Shown: positions 1 through 13,090 of the stretch, piece by piece | Numbering within the stretch: position 1 is the first letter of the stretch | Layout: each line of letters starts with the position of its first letter | Source: Atopsyche davidsoni | Lineage: Eukaryota > Arthropoda > Insecta > Trichoptera > Hydrobiosidae | Direction: 5' to 3' | DNA length: 64,000 nucleotides | Assembly: GCA_022113835.1 (NCBI GenBank) | Contig: JAILWY010000008.1 | Coordinates: 6,421,001-6,485,000, forward strand | Program-made: the position numbers and the translations under genes | Notes under the pieces: model-generated | Seen by the model: only the letters and a program-made list of their open reading frames with translations | Told to the model about the DNA's origin: nothing | The model's database searches: none

Positions 1-1555
1 AAAACTTCAGGATGCCTCTTCATACTGAAGTGTTATTTACTTATTATGATAATAGATTCTTAGAACCACGTGATGATCCAACTTGCAAATGGTAGTATCA
101 ATAAATATCATTATCGATTAATCGCATTACTAATTCAATATAGAAACAGTGATATCGTGTGCATCTTTTACTAATAACTCCAATTATATTACAACGGACT
201 CTATTATCAAGATTCATGCCAAGAATATTAACTTTTACTAAAATTTAACAACACACTTTGTCAGGCAGAAATATAAACAAATATAGCAAATAAAAAGTTT
301 TTTTCAGTCTTGTATTAAATATTTATTGCTGGAAGCGATGATCGTGTATAAAAAAAAACGAAGTTTAATCGCTATAAATCAATATAAAGTTCGTGAGGCA
401 TGCATGGAGTTTGTATAGAGAAACTTTTCGACTCGCTTCATTATAAATCTCCTGGCCGTAGAATTTGAATCTTATAGAAAAATAAAATACAAAAACAAAA
501 CTAGTTATAATGATATATAATTTGGTTGTTAATCAACTTGTATGTGAACATCCTGTTATCAAAAGTGCTGGACTGGTTTTTCACGAGGGTTTTTTGCTGC
601 AGACGTATCTGGAACCTGTGAGGAGGCTGTGAATATTATGGAGTTACAAGACTAACGAAAAACAAATCCTTCTAACAGTACGTGTGAGCCAAAACCAAGA
701 ATGCCATTTTTTATGATGTTATTAAACATCGTCCATCACGTCTTCGGTCAGGTCACAGCAAGAAAGTTGTAATACCAGGATATATCTAGCACCGTTCAGA
801 GTATCAATGCACGCAGATTAATATCTCTGTGATAAAATTAAAATAAAGCACTCACATACACAAAAATGCAATGGTTGAAATCAAATTATTTAAAAATATA
901 CCACAAGCTTAATACATTGAATTAATAAAGGTTTAAACGAGTAGGATACGAATTGACGTCACGTCATTACAATTGATTCAATTTTTAGACTAGTATGAAA
1001 TTTCTTCAATACATTTGTTCAAATGCTTGATTGTATATTTATTATTCATAACAAACAATACATCAAGTTTATAAAAAAAATTATAATTCCCAACCACAAA
1101 TAATAACATAATGAACTATTCATTAGATTATGAAGTATTCACACATTTTTTTAACCGTTATGTAATAATTCGTTTATGCTTCAATTTCAGTAAAACGACT
1201 GATTGTGGTTTCAAAATATCTAAAGACCAAATAAATTAAATACTCGTATGATTCGGTGTTTATATAGTGTGGATTCAAAAGAAAAAGTAATAACCATATT
1301 AATAGATATATTTTTACAATAAACAATCAACAATTAAAACGGAGAGTTAAAATAAAGATGTGATCTTGAAATATTTTAACTACTTAAAACTCTCAAGGTT
1401 CATGGTTAAACGTCGAAATAACAAATGACGTAACTTTCATGAAGTGAAATGCGTTTTTTTTTATAAAACTACTCTTAAATTAATTTTACTGCATTACAAC
1501 AAGCGAAGAAAAATAAGAATGCAACCTTATAAAATATATTTTATGTAATCTTGTG
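1..1555. other. AT-rich intergenic sequence, no gene seen
   Basis: I see no coding exon, RNA gene or clear repeat here. The open frames are short and AT-driven and show no recognisable protein motif. Confidence 0.6.
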
Positions 1556-2520
1556 ACAAGATCATGTGACCACAACGAGAAATAATGAACCGTAAAATCT
1601 CTTAGAGGAGTGCAACAAAAAAAAAACATTCTAGGTACCCAATAATCTATACTTGAGCTTTGACACCTGATCACAAGGAAACAGTATTGTATGAAAAATC
1701 TTAGATACAATCACATATGATCACATTGTAGGAGCAATAAAAAAACATACTAGAGGGGCATTCATCGATATAACATAACAACCTGGAACACGTGATCACA
1801 AGAAAAAATATGGTAAGAATCGTGAAGAGTAAAAATGTGTGATCGATCAAAACGAGTGATCTTGAATTGACCGCAGTAAACAAATCCAAGACTTAAGGAT
1901 TATCTTTAGAAGAGTTCAACTTAAACAATGTGTTATGAATAGAATATACCAGAGGTCTAATCGTTGATGTGTGATCAATCAAAACGAGTGATCATGAATT
2001 AACTGCAGTAAATGAATCCAAGACTAAAGGACGTAGAAGAGTTCAACTAAAGCAAAGAGTTATGAAAAGAACATATCAGTGGTCTAATCGTTGATGTGTG
2101 ATCAATCAAAACGAGTGATCATGAATTAACTGCAGTAAATGAATCCAAGACTAAAGGATTATCTTAAGAAGAGTTCAACTTAAGCAAAGAGTTTTGAAAA
2201 GAACATATCATTGGTCGGATCATTGATGTGTGATCGATCAAAACGAGTGATCATGAATTGACTGCAGTAAACGAATCCAAGACTAAAGGATTTTCTTTAG
2301 AAGAGTTATGAAAATAACATATCAATGGTCGAAATATTGATGTATGGTCGATCAAAACGAGTGATCGTCAATTGACTGCAGTAAACGAATCCAAGACTAA
2401 AGGATTATCTTTAGAAGAGTTATGGAAAGAATATACCAGTGGACCAATCATTGGTGTGTGGTCGATCGAAACGAGTCATCATGTTAGTGTGTGATCAATC
2501 AAAACGATGGTGAAATGAAC
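1556..2520. repeat. degenerate GATC-rich tandem repeat
   Basis: A unit of about 115-132 bp recurs. The core TCGATCAAAACGAGTGATC or a close variant appears near 1841, 1973, 2100, 2232, 2347 and 2461, with a partial copy near 2489. Each core is followed by a shared stretch around CTGCAGTAAA and CCAAGACTAAAGGATT. Weaker copies rich in TGATCAC extend back to about 1556. The unit shortens towards the 3' end through loss of a block near AACTTAAGCAAAGAG. No coding capacity is evident. Confidence 0.85.
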
Positions 2521-3234
2521 AAACTGCAACAAAGGAATCCAAGACCGTGTGATCACGTTACGAAATAATTAAGCAACAAGACAATCTGTGGAATTAAATG
2601 CAGCAAAGCTGATAAGCAATGAAAAGATCAAGACAGGGACTCGATCGTGGACACAATGGCTGGGGGATTTCGAGTAGACGTTGCTGAAAATTGGCTGCAA
2701 TTCAAAACCCGGTTTACGTCAACGCTTGTTAAAGTATAATACTTAAAAAGAAATAAAATTATTTCAATTATGACCGTTCTCAATGGCATGGGAACGTGCA
2801 TGGTGTTTTGTAATTTTAACAACGTTGCTAATTGATGCTATCTGGCGTAAGACATTATTGAATGTAAAAAGTGTGAATTGTTCAAAACATCTTTTGCAAT
2901 TGGATCGAATTACCTGATATGTGTATCATTATAAAATAATAATTAAAAAATGTAAATACGCCATTAAATCAAGACAATGAGAGTTTCAAAAGGCGTTTTT
3001 CACTTTCGACCAATTTATGTTTTCGTGGTAATTTAATTGTTTTTCAGTTATGGTAGTGAATTTGAAACAAAAAGCAATTGCAGCTGCTGTATTTATAGCT
3101 ATTAAATAATTGTACTTTTCTTTTATATAAATAAATTAAATAGCAATAAAAAATACCCAATAAAACTCTTTCGTAATAATTTTTTATTGTACTGAGATAT
3201 GATATGTAATAAGCTATTGAAATATAATTATGAG

Positions 3235-3295
3235 ACATAAGAAGGATTGGAACCCTTGCCTCTTAGCCATTACTAACCAACCCCACTTTAAAAAT
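3235..3295 (-). repeat. tRNA-like SINE head fragment
   Basis: On the minus strand there is an A-box-like GGTTGGTTAGTAATGG followed by a B-box-like GGGTTCCAATCC. The spacing is too short for a full tRNA cloverleaf, so this reads as the tRNA-derived head of a SINE or a tRNA relic, not a working tRNA gene. Confidence 0.35.
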
Positions 3296-3930
3296 AAATC
3301 CATACTTATTTTATTTAAATGATAATAACCTACTAGAAAAGCTCAGTTTTACGGTTTTGGCTCACTAAAAGCTTTGCTTAAAAGGATTTTCTTCTAGGCC
3401 AGTTTACCTTTGCTTTAAAACATAAAACCGGTGCAATTTAATGTTTTAGATTCTTCTAAGAATAAACAATATTATTCATTTTATTTATTTATGTTGGAGC
3501 TCATTTTACATTGCTATTAAAATTCAGGAAAACTGTGACGTCACGAAGATTTTTAAAAACACGAAAGAGTAAAAAATGCTTAGTTATATTTTTCTTCAAA
3601 TAACGATAATACGTCAATCTTCCGTAATTTAATAACTCATAAATAAATAAAAATATAAATATATATTGAACATTAAAACAAACACGATTCGTTAGTTTTT
3701 TTCCGTATTCACTGATGTTAAATATTTTTATTGAATTTCAAATTAAATCAATCAAATTTAATTTGCACTACACACATCAATTTTCTTCTTTTTATATAAA
3801 ACTATTTAAACATTACGTCTAAGCTTTTTAAACTTTAATATACTTTTTTGACAGATATATAAATTTTATTTTGATGAAAATATCCTCAAGTTATAGTTTT
3901 TAAATACACTCTAATTTTATGTGTCTATTT

Positions 3931-3967
3931 TTTTTCAGTCACTGAAAAATTTTCAGTGACTGAAAAA
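3931..3967. repeat. near-perfect short palindrome
   Basis: Arms TTTTTCAGTCACTGAAAA and TTTTCAGTGACTGAAAAA are separated by a single A. This would form an 18-bp cruciform. No function is evident. Confidence 0.8.
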
Positions 3968-4254
3968 CTTTAATTATCATTTTTTTCAGAATTTTTTTTT
4001 ATACTTAAAAATCTTTGTATATAAATAAAAATATGGCTTAGTTGTGGTCAAGAGACGATGATAGGTAATTCATTATCATTAGTGGACCACATCGCGCATC
4101 TGCGTACCACCGCTTGGCAACCAGAGGTAAAGGGGAATCCAAAGGAAAAAAATCCTGTGCCCCAAGATTCCGATGACTCGTCTCGGAGAAGCAATCAGGG
4201 AATTCCGAATTCAAGGTCATAAACTCATACTTATGGGCAAGCATTAATATTAAT

Positions 4255-4335
4255 ATTTAGCAGACTTGGTCCAGTGGTTAGTTTTGAGAGTTCATCGGCC
4301 TGATCTTCACGCAGTCAGGTGAAACCTTAATCGAT
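4255..4335 (+). repeat. tRNA-like SINE head
   Basis: The stretch GGTCCAGTGGTTAG looks like the D-arm/A-box region of a tRNA. It is followed by a degenerate body and GCAGTCAGGTGAAACC where a B box would lie. Best read as a decayed tRNA-derived SINE head. Confidence 0.3.
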
Positions 4336-6789
4336 AAAAAATGCTTAGCATTTTTGACTTAGCAGACCTGAGTGATTGAAATTTCGACATTTTAGTACTG
4401 AGACACCTTTAGTGGCTAGCAATTGAAGATGGTCCCAATACTGGGGGCGAAACTTTATAAAAGAAACTGCTGCTAAAATTGATGAATACATTATGCCTGA
4501 AAAGCTGTGAGGCAAGATTAATAGAAACATAACTTAATAGGATAGCATGTCCAAGGAGAATCCAGTTGACTTTCATGAAGTCCTCCTGAATCTTATACGC
4601 ATCATAGTTAGCAGCGTCATATACAACTTTAACTGACATTGCATGTATAAATTAATTAATAAAAAAAATTATTTTGAATTCCTTGGCTGATTCATTCATG
4701 GCTTGTAATCAAACCGCTACAAATAAAAGGATCTACAGGCAATCATGCGGATATTTAATTATAATCGACTTAATGAATTTCTGGAAATGTTGTTGTAATG
4801 AGTCAACGCAGTTGCGTTCTGCCATGAACAATTTATGGTATTAAAAAATGCATTGCATGACTGAAAGCTGACTGTAAACCGCAACTAACAAATCATATTT
4901 TACTTAATTACTCTTACAGCCCTGTGTAGATAATTTCTTTAAATTAGTGTTAAAGGCACTATCGTAAGGTTTAATTAAAAATATATCTGGTAAATAATGC
5001 AAATGAATCGAAATTAAATTGCTATGACGTCGAATGAATGGATCGGTATACAAGAAAGACTTCAAACTCATGATATCATCCAAAACAGGTACTGGCTTAA
5101 GGAAACGAAAATTATAATATCTGAAATATATTTTATTGCTTGAAGTTTTATTTAAAACCAATTTATATTTTATTGGGGGGACGACACAAAATCCATTTGT
5201 GCCTATTTTTGCACAAAATTCAATGGGTCAAAATTGAAGTAAAGACAATTATTTATCAATTTTTTATTTCCTATGATTTATAATCATCTCAATGTGTGTA
5301 TTTCAGCTTTGTTTTATTTATTAATAATATCATTATATACAAAAAGTATATCAAAGTACACAGATGGGATTTTCCATCTGTATTTTTAATCCAAATTTAA
5401 TTCAGCAACACGATTAAAACGTATTCAATATGTTTATTTTTTCCCAGTACTTGATTTATAAACAATTAATTTTTTTTCTTAATAATGTACACGTATAGAC
5501 CAGTTATTATTATTCACGGTGTAATAAAACATAAAAATAATACAGGTCAGATTAAATTTTTACTATATTGAAAAATGATTACAATTGTCAATTTTTTAAA
5601 AATATAACTGAAAATCAACACAATTATAGAATTTTTATGGTTTTCAGATATGATGATTAGCAATGAAGTTTGGATATTTTCTGCCATAAAAATAAATCGA
5701 GTTCTGATTAAAATCAAGAGAAATTAACTGGGAAATGGACTTTGACAAAAATTTTAAAGTTGATTTGGGATAATTTAATAGTTTGATTATAAACTGACGA
5801 AACTCATCTTTATATTAACTTAATCATATTTTCACTGTCCCTGTTTGAATACAAGACTTTATGGAAAGCCTTTCTACGATTTTTTAAATATATTATATCT
5901 GACTATCTAAGGCTTCCCAGCTGACTATATAAAATATAATATTTTGTTAAAATATAATATTGGCAAATGCCTTGTCCCTCAACAACATTTTAATTAAATT
6001 ACAACCGACAGTCCCACCCTGTTTTGATGATGAAGCCTCGCCTTGAAAGGGATTTACAAAACTCCATTGAGAATAAGCTAGTAATTTTTTTATTATTTAC
6101 AATACAAGTATACCTGTTTATAATAATTTACACGTAAAGAGTAACAAGTGGTGTATTGAAACAAAAATAATTTATACAAAACGCAAAGGGAAAAAAAATT
6201 CGCTTAATTTACAATATGTATATAATTTCATTGAATTCAATTTCAGGAAAAATCACTCAATACTTAGAATTATTATATATTTATTTGTAAAATAAGACTG
6301 TGGATTTTGTTTGAGAAATAATTTTAATATACAATAAATGACGTATTATAAATATATGTGTATTTTAATGAAAGATTAATTTTTAGATTTTTAAGGTTTC
6401 GATTTTAAATTTTGGCTGGCTCCCCTTGCAATGACATACAACAATAACTACTGGTATAAGTTATAAATAATCACTCAGAAATAATACAATGCTCTATTTT
6501 TTTCCTGGAGGAATTTGATCAATTATATAATTAGAAACAAATGTGTATTTTTTACTAGCTCGCCTAATGCAGATCAAACGTGCTTTGTTTACTACTGAAA
6601 GATTATTTCAAACGTATTATAAGGTGTTTTAAAATACAGTATACCGCCTTAAACAAGACTATTCTGATGATTATTATTAATTGTTTAATAAATTTCATTT
6701 TTAACCTGAAAGATTCACACATGATTTAACCCACGACTCCAAGCCAAAAATCACTTCTCTTGAATCATTATACGCACCTTTTTATTATT

Positions 6790-7140
6790 ATTTATTATAC
6801 TAGTAATGTAGCCCGTCACAAAATGACGTATTTGATGAACGATGCGTCTTTTGTTTTTTTTGTAAAAGTTCTAAATTTGAAATTCTCGCGGTGAACGACA
6901 TCTCGCGGCGAAGAAGTGAATCATATAATTCGTAATTCGCTAAAGCATATTTTAAAGTTTAAGAATGAAAATATTATCCTATCGTCTTGAAATTCGGCAC
7001 ATAGCTGCGGAAAATTTTACTTAACTTATGTGCAAAAAATCAGCGTTGTATCTTTTAAGATATTCTATACAGAACGGAAAAACGAAACATACATACAAAC
7101 ATACACACAATGGCTATTATTATAGTAGATAACCTAGCAA
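6790..7140 (+). mobile_element. probable LINE 3' tail
   Basis: This block has CpG-containing conserved-looking sequence (GATGAACGATGCGTC, TCTCGCGGTGAACGACATC), then ATTCGGCACATAGCTGCGG, then CGAAACATACATACAAACAT leading into TTATTATAGTAGAT. A 3' end that degrades into simple CATACAAA-type repeats is typical of insect LINE tails. No reverse-transcriptase reading frame is present, so the family cannot be fixed from this window. Confidence 0.35.
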
Positions 7141-9899
7141 CAAGGTGTATCGATTTCGCTCAAAGTCAATCGTGATGGACCAATCGAATACGGCTTCAGA
7201 CTAAAAAAATCTTGTCGTTTCATGTGTGAATAAATATTTTTTTTACAGTGGGTAGAAAAAAATGTACTCTAAATCATCTTTTGGTCACTTTTGCTTTATG
7301 TATAAGAAATAAGCATCACATCCCAAGCTAGCTCATTTAGTTGGAAGACACCTTCATGGCCAGTCTTTAGTCTTCCACTCGGTATTTATAGATCACTTCC
7401 CTGTCATAACCCCTCGAAAATTTATTTAGCATGTCATTCCGAATGTTTTTTTAATATGTTTTTAAGCGATTGCTGTACCAGCATATGTGCTAAGTGTTCT
7501 TATATTGTTTACAAAATATCCTTGAGAGTTCGAGTTCCTGAAACGAGAATTACAAGCAAGTGCTCTTCCGTCCTGTGAAGACATCGTTAATCATAAAAAA
7601 AAACGACATCGAGTTCGATTGTGCCTTTATAAAACGAAAAAGCTCTCACAATAGACGTAATTAATTTTAAACAAATGAGTACTTTGCGATTAATATTTGC
7701 GGTTTAATGTTTTGATGATTACTGATATATTTCTATAACGACGTATTAAATTTAATTTATATGGATTTCATAAAGCGATTTTCTGTAAAGCGAGAAAATG
7801 TGTATTGAAGAATCCTTCAAAAAGCGATATCGCTCACTACCAAAAACGTATTCACAATCTTCTAACCATTTACCAGATTATTTTAGTTTACCCAAATGTA
7901 TTGAATATAAAAAAAATACATCACAAATCAACAATATAGTCTTTTCACATGAACTCAACGTAATCGCAGTTTTCATATATTCTTAGGGACGATCGAGGGC
8001 ACCACCAAATATGACCGGTCTCAATGGTCTGTAGAGTGGTGTATCTAGTGGGTGTGTGAGCTTATTGGCGTAAGAGACGACGATGGCCTGTGATAGCAAA
8101 AAATCTCAGTACCAAGGTCGAAACATAAGTGATGTAATTTTTAAATATTTTTTTGCCGCAAAGGAAATTGCAAACGAGAAGGATGCCATTACGAATATTA
8201 AATGATTTCCAGAATTGGATTTTTTCGCAAGATGTCTTCAGGGCCAAATAAATGTTATATATATATTTAAAAATTTGTTAAAGTCAACTGTAGAATAAAT
8301 TTATTAATAAATACATGTATTAAACTTTTAAAATATTTTTAATGTCCATCTCGCAAGAAGAGAATATCAAAGTAAACGCATTCAGCCAAAGGTAAGAAGA
8401 AGCAGGAATACCAGAGGTTAGAAGCGCTAAAAAGCAATCACATTTAACGGTTTGAGACGTCTAAAGCATTGCCTTGTAGTTTTTTTTTTTTTTTTTTGCT
8501 TGTCGGTTGGCAGGCAAGTGTGCTCGCCACTAAACCATGAAGAGGTAAGCGGTCGAATGTGGCTATCATCCAAGTCTCATCAATAAATCCAATTAATCGT
8601 ATGATCTGCCACACCGATCTGCCTTCCGCAAACACCCAAAGGTTAAAATGATGCCATTGACCTTGAAATATTTATTCTGGTTTTGCGCCCACTCATGGTA
8701 CGGAATAGCTTAATAACTATTCAGAATGTGGCTGTATTTAGCAGGCTTTTCGTCTTGGAGGTCAATTGCTTTTTATGCGCAATTTATATTCAGTAGAAGT
8801 TAATGATTGTACACTTTATTATTATTGAACAATATATCTGCAATAACATATAATAAAAGTTAATCCAGGTATTCAAAACAAGTGGTTATAAATAAAAGTT
8901 TCGTTGCAAGTGCTCTGCAGGTGTTGTTTATCAGAAGTTAAGGGATTATCGAGAAGAGCCTTTTATTTACACAAACGTGTTCTAATGGATAAGACATTCG
9001 TGATTCTGATAAACCGATTCGTATTAATTATAAATTTATAAAAATAAATCAAAGGCGTCAACTTTATTTGTTCAACTGAAAAAACTCGCAGCATTAACCA
9101 ATTAAAATTAAATTTATCGAGTTGGCCACCTCTGGTCATTATTACCATCGTGGAGATTAATCGGATTTTGTAAGTATTGTAATAATTACGGTATCGTGTA
9201 TCAGATTAGATTTGCTGTGCTTCTTTTCCTTCTTCGTGCTCTCTCCTATCTGAAGTCTGCCATCTCGACTTCGATAACGGCCAGTAGCAATAGAATTGCA
9301 ATAAAACCACGCGGACAAGCAGTGCATACAAGAAATGCACTGTTTTCGTATTTCATACACTCTTCATGCCAATTTACTTTACTGGAAACTTGTATAAAAT
9401 TTATTTTCAAAGAATCAATTTGTTCATGTTGTTGATATGCAGTAAAATATTTAAGATAATGTTGGTTTGGATTACGTGAATAAAAATCATTTATTTGCGT
9501 AACAGTTAAATAATTTATAACAACGGCCACCATCTTCAGCCATGAGGAAAGACGTGTAACTGGAAAACTTCTATTAACTGTAGAAGCGCGTGTCATTATG
9601 GGCAGTCGGTAGGCGATGCATTTACACTCGCAATGCATTAGTTAATGAAACAGGGTGTTTAGTAATCAACGGCTAACTTATATTATATTATCGTAAGCTT
9701 TACTATATATAGTATATACTGTGATTTATTCATTTCTCCGAAAATTACAAGCATTATTAACCTGAAAAATTACTAAAATTAAAAAAATAATAAAATTACG
9801 TCGTATGATATTTTATATATATATTTTAATTTATTTTTATATTTTTTAATGATTGTTTCATTGTTCCTACATTGACAGGAATACGGACATGTGAATTAT
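7141..9899. other. no supported gene
   Basis: There is a T-run at about 8481-8498 that could be the reversed poly(A) tail of a retro-inserted element. Open frames of 79 codons (plus) and 130 codons (minus) overlap between 9196 and 9638. Neither has recognisable domains or convincing splice context, and they lie antisense to each other, so I do not call either. Confidence 0.45.
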
Positions 9900-10095
9900 T
9901 TTTGAGTAAAATACTTGAGTGATTTTTCACATGTTCGTTTTTATTTGTGACCGGTTTCGCCAACCTTTCACGTTGGCATTATCAAACAGAGGACTCTGTT
10001 TGATAATGCCGTAATGTGAAAAATCACTCAAGTATTTTACTCAAAAATATTAAAATGGAATTCCCCCAAGTACTCTCTGTCAAAAATATTGAATT
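9900..10095. mobile_element. foldback element, fullest copy
   Basis: The left arm runs from TTTTTGAGTAAAATACTTGA through GTGACCGGTTTCGCCAACC to GGCATTATCAAACAGAG. The right arm is its reverse complement, from CTCTGTTTGATAATGCC to GTATTTTACTCAAAAATATT, but lacks the ACCGGTTTCGCC block. It is followed by TGGAATTCCCCCAAGTA, which recurs near 17687. Related copies lie at about 49330, 51655 and 56820. The repeated inverted structure marks a non-autonomous DNA element of unknown superfamily. Confidence 0.7.
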
Positions 10096-11519
10096 TTCCT
10101 TATTATTTTTATATACACGTGGAGTTATGTGGTAGATGTTGAACTACCCTCGCGTACCACTGCACATGGCCGTATCCTCCCTGAACCATTGCCTGCCTCA
10201 AGTCGCGGTCTGGCAAGCGTCTCGCTCTGCTGGGCCCGACTGCGAATTTAAGCAGTGCCGTGTAACTGCTTCTTTAAAAAAAAGCACCTAATACAAAAAA
10301 AAATACCAATACATAAAACGACAAAAAAACACTAGCAAATATTTTCAAGGACACAGAAGGGATAAAAATATGTATGTATATATAATATTTTACTAGTAGC
10401 AAGGTGGATTCAAATTCTAGCTCAGTTGCAGAGCCGCTGTGGTTGAATTGGATACGGCGTCATGCGGCAATTTTTGAATCGCTGAAATATGTCATATTGG
10501 CATTAAAATTATATTATTAAATATTTGTAATAAGTGCGTACACAATATTTAATGAGTCGATTAAAACGAAATATTCTGGCTGCGATATAATAAATATTGT
10601 TATATCAAACAATTTAAAAAAACCTATTGTTTTGCAATTTTCCCTTAAAATAAAACTCTTATAATATTTTTTTTAAAAATTACGTGAATCAAGATAATAT
10701 TTCAGGACGCTTTTAATGCGAAGTTTAAAGCTCATCTGTATTATATAATATTATTAATATTTACGGTCCTTTTTTATTGTATGCGGTAGAATATATAGAT
10801 GTATTAAATTATTTTTATAATAATTTATATTTTTTGGCTTTGCCCCCTTTTCTCGCGTACGCCACTGAAGCCATCCAAAGAAGTGCATAAAGATTCCTTC
10901 TGTGACTGGCGAGCAATGCAACGGTATTAACAAATAATAGTGTGTGCACTGTTATAATTATAAAAAAAGATAAGATTAATAATTGCAGTGGAAATTTATT
11001 GAAGAGGCGTTGTCCTTCCATGTATGGAGCGCTACGATAACTGTTATTGAAATATTTTCATGAATAACACCTTTCAAGTGAATTTTTTTAATGGCATATG
11101 ATAAAAGAGACAGTGGTGTCTTGTTTTCAATGAGTGTTAGTAAAAAATGCATACGAAATACTGCCAAGAATATATATTTTTTATTATACTAGTTGTACTA
11201 CTTAATTGGGACTAGACTTGGTCTCGTAGCTCGCCACGAAATTGTTTGAATATAAAAGAAATATTTTCTGTCTTATAGAATATGAAAACCAATTACGTAA
11301 CACCTTACTATATTTTAAAACATGCTGTATACAATATAAATGTCGATAAATACGAACGAAGCAATGAACTATATTAAATTTAATACTGCTTCTTCTACTC
11401 CTCACAGAGGTGATCGTTAATAACTCCATTTTCATGTTTTTTTTTTTTCGGTATGTTTACAGTTCGTGGAGTTTCCAAATAGGAAATATAGTTTTATAGT
11501 AAATTAAATTTTAAATATA
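10096..11519. other. no supported gene
   Basis: A GC-richer patch at about 10131-10280 contains CTCGCGTACCACTGCACATG and stands out from its surroundings. It may be part of an old repeat. I recognise no coding sequence. Confidence 0.4.
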
Positions 11520-11960
11520 ATTAATTTTTAATGTCGTGTAGCGGTATATGTGATAAAAAAATAATAAAATTTGTACTGCCAACTCTATTGTCGCCGTACA
11601 GAATCGCCGCTCGATGTTGTGAGATACCAAATAGCGCGTTTTCACACTCCTGGCCTTCGCCGCGTTTCCACAAGACAATGGGGATCGAACTTGACCCGCC
11701 AGCGACCGAAACCGTCATGTGATCCAGCCGATCAGAATAATGCCCCACTCGTGCTATCCGTCTGCAAAGCAATGCACTGCGCGTCCTTGGACGGCGAGAC
11801 TGCGTGCCGCTGGGCAACTATCGCGGATTGATTGCGCGATCTGCTTTAGTAAGATGTAGTAATAAGAATCCCCTCCCCGCTCTCCCCATTGTGTTGCTTG
11901 TGCATGGCTGGCACTCTGTACCCTGGGCGTGTGTAAAGGATCGGTAATGGAGTAGTGGAT
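11520..11960. other. CpG-rich island without recognisable gene
   Basis: Base composition shifts sharply to GC-rich with many CpGs. Open frames exist on both strands (about 86 codons plus at 11571, 98 codons minus at 11521), but none shows a known domain. It could be a promoter with a first exon, a regulatory element or a GC-rich repeat fragment. The sequence alone does not separate these. Confidence 0.4.
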
Positions 11961-11977
11961 TTGGAATTATTCCGGGG

Positions 11978-13090
11978 CAGTGGCTCTCAAACTCTTTTTG
12001 CCCACGGACCCCCTTTCATAGTCAAAACTTGCCCGCGGACCCCCTTTCATAGTCAAAACTTCCCTGCGGACCCCCTTTCATAGTCAAAACTTGCCCACGG
12101 ACCCCCTTTCATAGACAAAACTTGCCCACGGACCCCCTTTCATAGTCAAAACTTCCCTACGGACCCCCTTTCAGAGTCAAAACTTGCCCACGGACCCCCT
12201 TTCATAGTCAAAACTTGCCCACGGACCCCCTTTCATAGTCAAAACTTGCCCACGGACCCCCTTTCATAGTCAAAACTTGCCCACGGACCCCCTTTCATAG
12301 TCAAAACTTCCCTGCGGACCCCCTTTCATAGTCAAAACTTGCCCACGGACCCCCTTTCATAGTCAAAACTTCCCTGCGGACCCCCTTTCATAGTCAAAAC
12401 TTGCCCACGGACCCCCTTTCATAGTCAAAACTTCCCTACGGACCCCCTTTCAGAGTCAAAACTTGCCCACGGACCCCTTTTCATAGTCAAAACTTTTCCA
12501 CGGACCCCCTTTCATAGTCAAAACTTGCCCACGGACCCCCTTTCATAGTCATAACTTCCCTACGGACCCCCTTTCAGAGTCAAAACTTGCCCACGGACCC
12601 CTTTTCATAGTCTTAACTTTCCCACGGACCCCCTTTCATAGTCAAAACTTGCCCACGGACCCCCTTTCATAGTCATAACTTCCCTACGGACCCCCTTTCA
12701 GAGTCAAAACTTGCCCACGGACCCCTTTTCATAGTCAAAACTTTCCCACGGACCCCCTTTCATAGTCAAAACTTGCCTACGGCCCCTGGGTGAAAAACTA
12801 CATAAATTCATATTATAGACTAGTTGGTGCAAGTAACGACTCTATTAACCTACCTGACTCACCGCGATGCCTGTTATTACTTGTATTTTATGCACCTGTC
12901 TATATTTATATTTTACTTAGGACGTAAAAATCGCAAATAATGTATTCATTGTTCTTTTTTTTATCTTCCATATTAATAAAATGTGTCACATTTTTTTAAT
13001 TTTATATTAAACCTTGCGCGGACCCCCTGACGTTGTTCAGGGACCCCCAAATCGATTTAAATTTTTTAAGGACTCCTTTGAGAAGCACTG
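11978..13090. mobile_element. hAT-like non-autonomous element with internal satellite
   Basis: The left end CAGTGGCTCTCAAACTC and the reverse complement of the right end, CAGTGCTTCTCAAAGGAG, match as short terminal inverted repeats of the kind seen in hAT elements. Both ends also carry GGACCCCC motifs just inside. The 8-bp flanks (TTCCGGGG and TTTTAGAG) do not match, so no target-site duplication survives or the boundaries are slightly off. No transposase remains. Confidence 0.5.
12001..12785. repeat. 31-bp tandem array, about 25 units
   Basis: The unit reads CCCACGGACCCCCTTTCATA followed by GTCAAAACTTG. Consecutive CGGACC cores fall at 12005, 12036 and 12067, giving a 31-bp period. Variants (CCCGCGG, CCCTGCGG, CCCTACGG; TCATAG or TCAGAG) recur in a higher-order order. 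This suggests that blocks of several units were duplicated together. Confidence 0.95.

Larger units (their letters stand above)
2521..6789. other. gene-free AT-rich stretch with small repeats
   Basis: No exon can be supported. It holds the two tRNA-like fragments and the palindrome listed separately, and a small hairpin at about 5343-5372 (ACAGATGGG pairing with CCATCTGT). The remainder is low-complexity AT-rich sequence. Confidence 0.5.

Noticed and set aside
8444..8635. 63-codon minus-strand frame across the T-run
   Set aside because: The KKKKKK stretch is only the poly(T) run read in reverse; there is no protein evidence.
9196..9638. Open frames on both strands, up to 130 codons
   Set aside because: They overlap antisense, show no known domain and have no clear splice context, so they are most likely chance frames.
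12001..12785. CRISPR-like regular repeats
   Set aside because: The 31-bp units abut directly with no spacers and lie in an animal genome inside a transposon. It is a tandem satellite.
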